NCBI GenBank assembly: GCA_021813835.1
Contig: JAKAJJ010000032.1
Span: 1 to 6,942 of the forward strand
Direction of reading: 5' to 3'
DNA: 6,942 bases
From: a bacterium
GTDB taxonomy: Bacteria > Patescibacteriota > Minisyncoccia > Phycocordibacterales > Phycocordibacteraceae
Positions within the stretch are counted from its first letter, which is position 1. Every line of letters begins with the position of its first letter. The position numbers were made by a program, and so were the translations under genes. Below, in pieces: positions 1 to 4,890 of this stretch. Below the pieces are notes generated by a model. It made no database searches. It saw only the letters and a list, made by a program, of their open reading frames with translations, and was not told the origin of the DNA.

Positions 1-2
1 TC

Positions 3-134
3 CGCGATGCACTGGCCGGCGCACCCGAACCGCTCAAAGCGTTCCTCGACCGCGAGGTGCCGGGGCACGAGGGAACCGCCCGCCGGGCCGTCGCGGAAGA
101 AGTGCAGCGCTTTAAATCATTCCAAGCCCCGTAG
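3..134 (+). CDS. 3' end of an unidentified protein gene (partial)
   Basis: An open frame enters from the left edge and ends at TAG (132-134), giving the last 43 residues of a protein. The peptide looks like genuine coding sequence: charged, helix-forming, with mostly G or C at third codon positions as in the other genes here. It includes the stretch LKAFLDREVPGHEG and ends in FKSFQAP. I do not recognise a family from this tail and assign no function. The stop lies 16 bp before the ATG of the FKBP gene on the same strand, so the two could share a transcript, although a promoter-like hexamer sits in the gap. A competing frame over the same bases runs into the FKBP gene, but its peptide is Arg/Pro/Ser-rich and looks non-coding. 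Confidence 0.6.
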   Translation, partial: RDALAGAPEPLKAFLDREVPGHEGTARRAVAEEVQRFKSFQAP

Positions 135-140
135 TATACT
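135..140 (+). promoter_or_regulatory. Possible -10 element for the FKBP gene
   Basis: TATACT matches the bacterial -10 consensus at five of six positions and lies within the palindrome AGTATACT (133-140). The best -35 candidate at 17-bp spacing is TTAAAT (112-117), only three of six matches. A start site about 7 nt downstream would fall at about 147, giving a nearly leaderless mRNA. That agrees with the absence of any Shine-Dalgarno sequence before the ATG at 151. This is a weak prediction from sequence only. Confidence 0.35.
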
Positions 141-150
141 TAGACCCCGT

Positions 151-657
151 ATGAAACCAACCCCAACCGGTATCGCCGTCGCGCTCGCGCTCGTCGTGGT
201 CGCGATATTCTTTTTATTCCCGGGCCTTTCGCCCTTCGGTTCCCTTCCGCCGCCGACGGGGCCCGCCGAGTCCGCCACTACCAGCGACCAAACCGCCGCT
301 ATGCCTACCGATTCAAACGCCCAGCTCCAGGTTACCGATGAAGTCGTCGGTACGGGTCCCGTTGCCGCGCCGGGCGACACCGTTACGGTGGACTACGTCG
401 GTTCGCTTACGAACGGCACCGTCTTCGACGCGTCCGCCAACCACGGGAGTTCGGGCTTCACCTTCACGCTCGGCGCCGGGCAGGTCATCCGGGGCTGGGA
501 CGAAGGCATCGCCGGTATGAAAGTCGGCGGGAAGCGCAGGCTCGTCATCCCGCCATCTTTGGCCTACGGCGACCAAGCCATCGGCAACGTGATTCCCGCG
601 AACTCGGCGCTCGTATTCGAAGTGGATCTCCTCTCCGTCAAAAAAGCGGGGCAGTAG
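151..657 (+). CDS. Membrane-anchored FKBP-type peptidyl-prolyl cis-trans isomerase
   Basis: This 168-residue protein should catalyse cis-trans isomerisation of Xaa-Pro bonds outside the cytoplasmic membrane. Residues 7-29 form one hydrophobic segment after a short N-terminus with a single Lys. No lipobox Cys follows, so it reads as an uncleaved signal anchor. A Pro/Ser/Thr-rich linker (about 30-58) leads to one FKBP domain (about 60-164). The active-site residues of the family are present: Y82 in VDYVG, F92-D93 in VFDAS, V112-I113 and W116 in QVIRGWDEG, Y139 in AYGD, and F156 in LVFEVDLL. The start at 151 is chosen because it begins directly before the anchor; upstream in-frame codons give an implausible Arg/Pro-rich peptide. 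No Shine-Dalgarno is visible. The gene is convergent with the lipoprotein gene. Family assignment is firm, substrates are unknown, and single-domain anchored FKBPs have no reliable gene symbol. Confidence 0.93.
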   Translation: MKPTPTGIAVALALVVVAIFFLFPGLSPFGSLPPPTGPAESATTSDQTAAMPTDSNAQLQVTDEVVGTGPVAAPGDTVTVDYVGSLTNGTVFDASANHGSSGFTFTLGAGQVIRGWDEGIAGMKVGGKRRLVIPPSLAYGDQAIGNVIPANSALVFEVDLLSVKKAGQ

Positions 658-671
658 AGAAGGGGAAGGAA

Positions 672-709
672 GCAAAAGAAAAGGGCGCGGACTGCAAGTC
701 CGCGCCCTT
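672..709 (-). terminator. Intrinsic terminator of the lipoprotein gene
   Basis: A perfect 13-bp GC-rich stem (681-693 with 697-709, loop GCA) lies 15 bp past the TAG of the minus-strand gene. Read on the minus strand, the stem is followed by TTTTCTTTTG, the U-rich tract of a rho-independent terminator. Read on the plus strand, only TT and then GGCGCTGG follow, so it would end FKBP transcripts poorly, although the hairpin could still protect that mRNA's 3' end. Confidence 0.85.
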
Positions 710-724
710 GGCGCTGGCGTCTCC

Positions 725-1261
725 CTAGTACGGGCTTTTCTGGAGTACGTGCACACCGTAGTGCGGGAAGAGGTCGAACACCTCTCGCCCGCAATTCTCG
801 TACGTGTACGTCTGGCCGCCGATGGTGACCACTCCGTTCGCCGCGCCGGCGAATCCGCTTGCCGCCGCGCCGTAACGGCCGTATTGCACAGGGTCGGCGC
901 CCGCGAAAGCGCGCGCGCCCAGATTTAGCCCGATATACCCCGCCGTGGCATACACGGCGCCGTTCGCGATCACCGCAACCAAGTTGCTCGGCCGCACGAC
1001 ACCGACGTACAGCCGGCAGGCCTTCTCGACTGCGGCGACCGCCGCGCGCTGCTTGTCGGTCGGCTCTCCCCTGACGATGTAGTTTATCTTCATTCCGTCT
1101 CGGGAGAGGAAAAAATCCGGAACGGATTGCTCGTGGGCAATTATCGTGGCCCGCTCCCCGTCCGGCATTGTAACGGCTATGTCCTTTTCAGGACCCATCG
1201 CGGCGCAGGCCCCGAGAGAAAGGGCCGCGAGTGCGGCAAGCCCCATACGTATAATTTTCAC
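725..1261 (-). CDS. Small lipoprotein of unknown function
   Basis: This 178-residue protein has a clear lipoprotein signal: Lys2 and Arg5, a hydrophobic core at 7-17, and the lipobox LGAC with C19 as the lipidated residue. The mature part has an N-terminal stretch (24-65) with mixed strands, a short charged segment (66-83), and then a Gly/Ala-rich hydrophobic region (92-148) that could be a membrane-associated or glycine-zipper-like segment. The tail holds several Tyr and His residues. C82 and C157 are the only other cysteines and could pair outside the cell. I do not recognise the family. The start is GTG at 1259-1261: GGAGGT lies 4 nt upstream, whereas the next in-frame ATG (codon 6) would lose the basic n-region and sit about 19 nt from that site. 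It is transcribed divergently from tgt and ends at a strong terminator. Confidence 0.82.
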   Translation of the reverse strand: MKIIRMGLAALAALSLGACAAMGPEKDIAVTMPDGERATIIAHEQSVPDFFLSRDGMKINYIVRGEPTDKQRAAVAAVEKACRLYVGVVRPSNLVAVIANGAVYATAGYIGLNLGARAFAGADPVQYGRYGAAASGFAGAANGVVTIGGQTYTYENCGREVFDLFPHYGVHVLQKSPY

Positions 1262-1264
1262 AAA

Positions 1265-1301
1265 GACCTCCGTGGTGTAGGTCGGCCTGGAATTAGGCCG
1301 A
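1265..1301 (-). promoter_or_regulatory. Structured 5' leader and RBS of the lipoprotein gene
   Basis: On the minus strand the Shine-Dalgarno GGAGGT (1266-1271) is 4 nt before the GTG start and decides the start codon. Its AGGTC (1269-1265) is complementary to GACCT (1283-1279), allowing a 5-bp hairpin with a 9-nt loop that would bury the ribosome site. A second hairpin, 7 bp with a 6-nt loop (1282-1288 with 1295-1301), shares bases 1282-1283 with the first, so the two compete at their boundary. This is base-pairing seen by eye; any regulatory role is inference. Confidence 0.45.
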
Positions 1302-1346
1302 AAAACCTTCGGTCTAAAATACTAAACGTATTTTGACGATTGTCAA
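1282..1346. repeat. Four consecutive inverted repeats in the divergent intergenic region
   Basis: Within 65 bp between the lipoprotein gene and tgt there are four dyads: TCGGCCT/AGGCCGA (1282-1301, 7-bp arms), CCGAA/TTCGG (1298-1312), AAAATAC/GTATTTT (1316-1334, 7-bp arms) and TTGAC/GTCAA (1333-1346). Neighbouring dyads overlap by 2 to 4 bp at two junctions, so they could form alternative structures or adjoining protein sites. Together with the overlying minus-strand promoter this makes the gap a likely control region for both genes. No clear plus-strand promoter for tgt could be fixed; TAAAAT (1315-1320) is a -10 candidate without a good -35. Confidence 0.6.
1319..1346 (-). promoter_or_regulatory. 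Predicted promoter of the lipoprotein gene
   Basis: On the minus strand a perfect TTGACA (1346-1341) is followed after 16 bp by TAGTAT (1324-1319), which matches the -10 consensus at four of six positions. Transcription would start near 1312 and give a leader of about 50 nt that holds the hairpins next to the ribosome site. Both hexamers lie in inverted repeats: the -35 box in 1333-1346 and the -10 box in 1316-1334. A repressor site overlapping the promoter is therefore plausible. Confidence 0.5.
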
Positions 1347-1363
1347 ATGAGAGCGGATGCCCT

Positions 1364-2596
1364 ATGGTGGAGGAAATGAGCGCGATTTCTTTCGTGGTAG
1401 AGAAGCGCGCGGGCGGCTCCGCCGCCCGCGCGGGTTCGCTCATGACGCCGCACGGCATCATCCGTACGCCGGCGTTCACGCCGGTCGGCACGAAGGCGAA
1501 CGTGAAGGGAATCCTTCCCGAACAATTGCGCGCGCTCGGCGCCGCGGCGGTGCTCGCGAACACCTACCACCTCTACCTCCAGCCGGGCGAAGGCATGGTG
1601 CAGCGGGCGGGCGGGCTCGGGAAATTTATGGCGTGGGACGGACCGACGATGACGGACTCGGGCGGCTTCCAGGTGTTCTCGCTCGGCGCGGCTTTCGGCA
1701 AGACCATCTCCAAGTTCACGAAAGGCGAAGTGACGGAGAAGGAAGACCAGCTCGCCGTCTACGACGAGGAGGTGGCGAGCCAGCACGGACAGCTCGCCGT
1801 CATCGACGAGGAGGGCGTCACTTTCACCTCGCACGTGGACGGCTCCTTGCACCGCTTCACGCCCGAGCGCTCGGTGGAGATCCAGCACGCGCTCGGCGCC
1901 GATATCTTCTTCGCCTTCGACGAGTGCACGTCGCCCGCCGCGCCGTACGAGTACCAGCGCGAGGCGATGGAGCGCACGCATCGCTGGGCGGCCCGTTCGC
2001 TCAAAGCGCATCGGCAGAGTATCGACGCGCGCAAGAGCCAGGCGATCTTCGGCATCGTGCAGGGCGGCCGCTATGAGAACCTGCGCAGGGAATCCGCGCG
2101 CGAGATCGCCTCGCTCGGCTTCGACGGCATCGGCATCGGCGGCTCTTTCAGCAAGGAAGATATGGCGGGAGCGCTCCAGGCGGCCGTTTCCGAACTCCCG
2201 GAAGAACTTCCGAAGCATTTCCTCGGCATCGGCGAGCCGGGCGACATCCTCGAGGGCATCGCGAACGGAATGGATCTCTTCGACTGCGTCGCGCCCACCC
2301 GCATCGGCCGCCACGGCTCCGTTTACACGCGGCACGGCATCATCCATCTCCGGAACGGCCGATATCGCGACGATTTCACCCCGCTCGACCCCGAAAATAG
2401 GGACTTCGTAAGTCCCTACATCACGCGCGCGTATGTCTCGCACCTCGTGCGAGCGGGGGAGATGACCGGATCCATCATCTGCTCGATGCACAACATCGGC
2501 TTCATCCTGGAGCTTGTCGCCGGCGCGCGCGAGGCGATTCTCAATGGACGCTTTGACGAATATCGTGCAGACTTCCTTCGTGGTTACCACTCCTAA
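1364..2596 (+). CDS. tgt: tRNA-guanine transglycosylase lacking the zinc cysteines
   Basis: Tgt swaps guanine-34 of GUN-anticodon tRNAs for a 7-deazaguanine (preQ1 in most bacteria). The 410-residue protein follows the family along its length: N-terminal SAISFVVEK, the TPHG and TPAFTPVGT motifs, general acid/base D98 in TDSGGFQVF, D186 and C188 in FDEC, and nucleophile D307 in MDLFDCVAPTR. Against Zymomonas Tgt it has an insertion of about 30 residues (about 109-148) that contains a 14-residue internal duplication. The pocket motif is GGSFS (259-263) rather than GGLAV. Most striking, the CxCxxC zinc motif is absent: N345, D347 and S350 stand at the three cysteine positions, while the fourth ligand, H376 in MHNIGF, remains. 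ATG 1364 is my choice; ATG 1376 gives the more usual N-terminus, but GGAGG lies only 2 nt before it. TTG 1340 is unlikely. Fold is certain; activity is not. Confidence 0.92.
   Translation: MVEEMSAISFVVEKRAGGSAARAGSLMTPHGIIRTPAFTPVGTKANVKGILPEQLRALGAAAVLANTYHLYLQPGEGMVQRAGGLGKFMAWDGPTMTDSGGFQVFSLGAAFGKTISKFTKGEVTEKEDQLAVYDEEVASQHGQLAVIDEEGVTFTSHVDGSLHRFTPERSVEIQHALGADIFFAFDECTSPAAPYEYQREAMERTHRWAARSLKAHRQSIDARKSQAIFGIVQGGRYENLRRESAREIASLGFDGIGIGGSFSKEDMAGALQAAVSELPEELPKHFLGIGEPGDILEGIANGMDLFDCVAPTRIGRHGSVYTRHGIIHLRNGRYRDDFTPLDPENRDFVSPYITRAYVSHLVRAGEMTGSIICSMHNIGFILELVAGAREAILNGRFDEYRADFLRGYHS
1406..1432. repeat. 12-bp GC hairpin inside tgt, close to the start codon
   Basis: Perfect 12-bp arms (1406-1417 with 1421-1432) enclose a TCC loop. 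The stem lies about 40 nt after the tgt start and encodes the Gly/Ala/Ser/Arg-rich stretch RAGGSAARAG, which is slightly longer than the equivalent stretch in well-known Tgt proteins. Such a stable stem near the start could slow translation. High GC content raises the chance of random GC hairpins, but 12 perfect pairs is well above what I would expect by chance. Confidence 0.7.
1748..1814. repeat. In-frame 42-bp-period direct repeat in tgt
   Basis: Two 25-nt units (1748-1772 and 1790-1814) begin 42 bp, or 14 codons, apart and differ only where TAC in the first is ATC in the second. They encode QLAVYDEE (129-136) and QLAVIDEE (143-150). The second unit leads into the conserved strand GVTFTSHVDG, so the first looks like a duplicated copy that lengthened the insertion loop. 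The near-identity at silent positions suggests a fairly recent duplication. Confidence 0.8.
2398..2418. repeat. Inverted repeat covering the lost zinc motif of tgt
   Basis: TAGGGACTT (2398-2406), CGT loop, AAGTCCCTA (2410-2418): perfect 9-bp arms. It lies within codons 345-352, reading NRDFVSPY, where other Tgt proteins have the CxCxxC zinc cluster between LDPE and TRAY. The number of codons appears unchanged against cysteine-bearing homologues, so the repeat seems to have replaced the motif rather than lengthened the protein. Confidence 0.8.
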
Positions 2597-2642
2597 ACAG
2601 ACGTTCGCGCTCCATACGCCATTCCCGCCCGCCGGCGACCCC
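2595..2642 (+). pseudogene. Decayed fragment resembling the start of uvrB
   Basis: Sixteen codons overlapping the tgt stop, in another frame, read KQTFALHTPFPPAGDP. This matches the true UvrB N-terminus KDVFALRAPYPPAGDQ, 62 bp before the real uvrB ATG, at 10 of 16 residues. Nucleotide identity is about 60% and many differences are at third codon positions, so the copy seems to have diverged while under protein-level selection. The similarity stops before the Walker A region. There is no start codon with a ribosome site for it. It is best read as the remnant of a second uvrB head, from duplication or replacement; chance similarity is possible but unlikely this close to uvrB. Confidence 0.55.
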
Positions 2643-2703
2643 GGTACCGGAACCTCGCGGACTCGGTTCGCTACGGGGCGGGAAGCGGTACACCGACTCG
2701 CTT

Positions 2704-4800
2704 ATGAGTAAGGACGTTTTTGCGCTACGTGCGCCCTATCCTCCGGCGGGAGACCAGCCGGCAGCAATTTCGGAACTCGCGGAGGGACTCGCGCGAGGAA
2801 TGCGGCACCAAACGCTCCTCGGCGTGACCGGAAGCGGAAAGACCTTCACGATGGCGAACGTCATCGCCAAGTACGGCAAGCCGGCGCTCGTGCTCGCGCA
2901 CAACAAGACGCTCGCGGCCCAGCTCGCGCAGGAGTACCGCGAATTCTTTCCGGAGAACGCCGTGCACTACTTCGTCTCGTACTACGACTACTACCAGCCG
3001 GAGGCGTACATCGCGCAGTCGGACACCTACATCGAGAAGGAGGCGATGATAAACGCCGAGATCGATCGCCTGCGCCATGCGGCCACGCAAGCGCTCCTCA
3101 CGCGCCGCGACGTCATCATCGTCGCGTCCGTTTCCGCCATATACGGTCTCGGCTCGCCCGAGGAGTACGAAAAGGTGCACGTCAAAGTAGCGAAAGGAAG
3201 CCAAGAGAATCGCGCCGCGCTCATCCGGAAGCTCGTCGGCATCTACTTCGAGCGCACGAGCGCCGATCTCTCCCCGGGCCAGGTGCGCGCCGTGGGCAAC
3301 GCGCTCGAGGTGATGCCCGTAAGCGAACGCATCATCTACCGCGTCTCCTTCGACGAGGACCGCGTTGCGCGCATCGAAGCGCTCGATCCGGTCTCGCGCG
3401 CGAAGCTCTCCGAACCCGCATCCGTTTTCGTCTTCCCGGCTAAGCACTTCGTCACGAGCGAGGACGAGCGCGCCCGCGCCGCCCGCGACATCAAGCTCGA
3501 GCTCGAGGAGCAGCTCGCGAAATTCAAGCGGGAAGAGAAGCCGCTCGAGGCCGAGCGTCTGAAGCGCCGGACATTGAACGACCTCGCCCTCATCCGCGAG
3601 ATCGGCTACACGAGCGGCATCGAGAATTACTCCCGCCACTTCGACGGGCGCGCAGCCGGCGAGCCGCCCCACACCCTGCTTTCGTATTTTCCGCATACCG
3701 AGGACGGGAAGCCGGACTTCCTCACCGTCATCGACGAGTCGCACGTCACCATCCCGCAAATCGGCGGGATGTACGCAGGCGACCGCTCGCGGAAGGACGT
3801 GCTCATCGAGCACGGGTTCCGCCTTCCGTCGGCGCGCGACAATCGCCCTCTCACCTTCGAGGAGTTCGAAGAGCGCGTGAATCCGTCGATTTACACGAGC
3901 GCGACGCCGGGCGGCTACGAGCGCGCGCATTCCGAACAGGTGGTGGAGCAGATCATCCGGCCGACGGGACTCATCGACCCCGAGCTCATTGTCCGCCCCG
4001 TCTCCGAAGAGAATTCGTTAACTCACACGGTCGTACGAGATAACGGACATCCAAATTACAAAGGACAGATCGCCGATTTCATAAACGAAGCGGAGACGGT
4101 CATCGCGCGCGGCGGCCGCGCGCTCGCGACGACCCTCACCAAGCAGATGGCGGAAGACCTCGCCGAGTTCCTCAAGAAGCGCGGAATGAAAGCGGAGTAT
4201 CTCCATTCGGACGTGAAGACCATCGACCGCATCGACATCCTGACGAAGTTCCGCCGCGGCATCTTCGACATCCTCGTCGGCGTCAATCTGCTCCGCGAGG
4301 GGCTCGACTTGCCGGAAGTCGAGCTCGTGGGCATTCTGGACGCCGACAAGGAAGGATTCCTCCGCTCCGAGACGTCGCTCATCCAGACCATCGGCCGCGC
4401 GGCGCGCAACGTCCTCGGCCGCGTCGTTCTCTATGCCGACGTGATGACGGGCTCCTTGGAACGCGCCATCGGCGAGACGAACCGCCGCCGCGAAAGACAG
4501 CTCGCGTACAACAAAGAGCATAACATCACGCCGCAAACCATAAAAAAGGAAATTCACGATATCGCCGAGACGATGCGTAGCGAACACCAGAAGACGGTTG
4601 ACGAACTCCTCGCCCTCGACACCCTCGCCTACAAGGACGACCCGAAGGCCTTCATCAAGCGCAAAAGGGAAGAGATGGCGGAAGCCGTGGAGAAGCTCGA
4701 CTTCGAGACCGCCGCCCTCATCCGCGACGAGATTTATAAGCTCGAAGGCGCGGGTCCAAAAAAGAAATCCCGCAAACGCAAAGCGCTTTTAGGTTCGTAG
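2704..4800 (+). CDS. uvrB: UvrABC system protein B
   Basis: UvrB receives damaged DNA from UvrA, verifies the lesion with its ATPase and beta-hairpin, and recruits UvrC. The 698-residue protein is full length: N-terminal FALRAPYPPAGDQ, Walker A GVTGSGKT (40-47), the tyrosine-rich beta-hairpin SYYDYYQPEAYI (92-103), Walker B-type DESH (344-347), TSATPGGYE (398-406), and the C-terminal helicase motifs GVNLLREGLDLPEV (526-539) and QTIGRAARN (561-569). A C-terminal UVR motif for UvrA/UvrC contact lies at about 652-682, followed by a Lys/Arg-rich tail. Compared with E. coli UvrB it has about 19 extra residues (about 434-453) between IVRPV and KGQI, and a stem-loop lies in those codons. ATG 2704 is the only sensible start; no Shine-Dalgarno precedes it. 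It is 107 bp from tgt with no clear promoter between them, so co-transcription is plausible. Confidence 0.97.
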   Translation: MSKDVFALRAPYPPAGDQPAAISELAEGLARGMRHQTLLGVTGSGKTFTMANVIAKYGKPALVLAHNKTLAAQLAQEYREFFPENAVHYFVSYYDYYQPEAYIAQSDTYIEKEAMINAEIDRLRHAATQALLTRRDVIIVASVSAIYGLGSPEEYEKVHVKVAKGSQENRAALIRKLVGIYFERTSADLSPGQVRAVGNALEVMPVSERIIYRVSFDEDRVARIEALDPVSRAKLSEPASVFVFPAKHFVTSEDERARAARDIKLELEEQLAKFKREEKPLEAERLKRRTLNDLALIREIGYTSGIENYSRHFDGRAAGEPPHTLLSYFPHTEDGKPDFLTVIDESHVTIPQIGGMYAGDRSRKDVLIEHGFRLPSARDNRPLTFEEFEERVNPSIYTSATPGGYERAHSEQVVEQIIRPTGLIDPELIVRPVSEENSLTHTVVRDNGHPNYKGQIADFINEAETVIARGGRALATTLTKQMAEDLAEFLKKRGMKAEYLHSDVKTIDRIDILTKFRRGIFDILVGVNLLREGLDLPEVELVGILDADKEGFLRSETSLIQTIGRAARNVLGRVVLYADVMTGSLERAIGETNRRRERQLAYNKEHNITPQTIKKEIHDIAETMRSEHQKTVDELLALDTLAYKDDPKAFIKRKREEMAEAVEKLDFETAALIRDEIYKLEGAGPKKKSRKRKALLGS
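4014..4047. repeat. Stem-loop inside a lineage-specific insertion of uvrB
   Basis: TTCGTTA (4014-4020) pairs with TAACGGA (4041-4047), seven pairs including one G-U. After an A-A mismatch, CTC (4022-4024) pairs with GAG (4037-4039). The bases fall in the codons for the extra residues of UvrB, and the surrounding stretch is more AT-rich than the rest of the gene. The stem is imperfect, so this is weaker than the other repeats listed. Confidence 0.5.
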
Positions 4801-4817
4801 CGGGCGTACGAGAGGGG

Positions 4818-4832
4818 TGGTATAATTATACC
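4818..4832 (+). promoter_or_regulatory. Extended -10 promoter of uvrA within a 14-bp palindrome
   Basis: TATAAT (4821-4826) is a perfect -10 box, preceded by TG plus one base (4818-4820), which makes an extended -10 element that needs no good -35; none is visible. The box is part of the perfect palindrome GGTATAATTATACC (4819-4832), so the same -10 reads on the minus strand. A regulator binding this dyad would block polymerase. It does not match the SOS boxes of E. coli (CTGT-N8-ACAG) or Bacillus. Transcription would start near 4833, about 58 nt before the uvrA ATG. Confidence 0.6.
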
Positions 4833-4835
4833 GTA

Positions 4836-4874
4836 CCTGCCCCGCCACGGGCAGGCATCTGCATTCCTATGCAG
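4836..4874 (+). promoter_or_regulatory. Two hairpins in the uvrA leader
   Basis: CCTGCCC/GGGCAGG (4836-4842 with 4849-4855, 6-nt loop) and CTGCAT/ATGCAG (4859-4864 with 4869-4874, TCCT loop) follow the predicted uvrA start site. Neither is followed by a T run on the plus strand, so they are not convincing terminators for uvrB. The first resembles CTGCC/GGCAGG-type palindromes that I recall as dispersed in Parcubacteria genomes; a genome count would be needed to confirm this. No Shine-Dalgarno sequence lies between them and the ATG. Confidence 0.45.
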
Positions 4875-4890
4875 AAAATTTCAATAGCGC

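Noticed and set aside
7..150. Upstream extension of the FKBP frame
   Set aside because: It adds an Arg/Ser/Pro-rich peptide in front of a good signal anchor and overlaps the more protein-like tail of the upstream gene.
1340..1363. TTG start for tgt eight codons upstream
   Set aside because: It adds residues not seen in the family, lies in the dyad at 1333-1346 that carries the divergent promoter, and has no ribosome site.
1343..2590. Long open frame on the minus strand opposite tgt
   Set aside because: It mirrors tgt codon periodicity, its protein is Arg/Glu/Ala-rich without recognisable motifs, and tgt on the plus strand is unambiguous.
2641..2703. CCGGTACCGG palindrome and GAACC/GGTTC pairing before uvrB as promoter, tRNA or terminator
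   Set aside because: No cloverleaf, no T run and no -10/-35 pair; the stems are short and GC-rich.
2725..3930. Long open frame on the minus strand opposite uvrB
   Set aside because: Shadow of a highly conserved uvrB; low-complexity Arg/Leu/Val/Glu composition typical of antisense frames in high-GC genes.
4836..4855. Hairpin after uvrB as an intrinsic terminator
   Set aside because: It is followed by CATCTGCATTCC, not a T run, and lies after a promoter-like element, so it fits a uvrA leader better.
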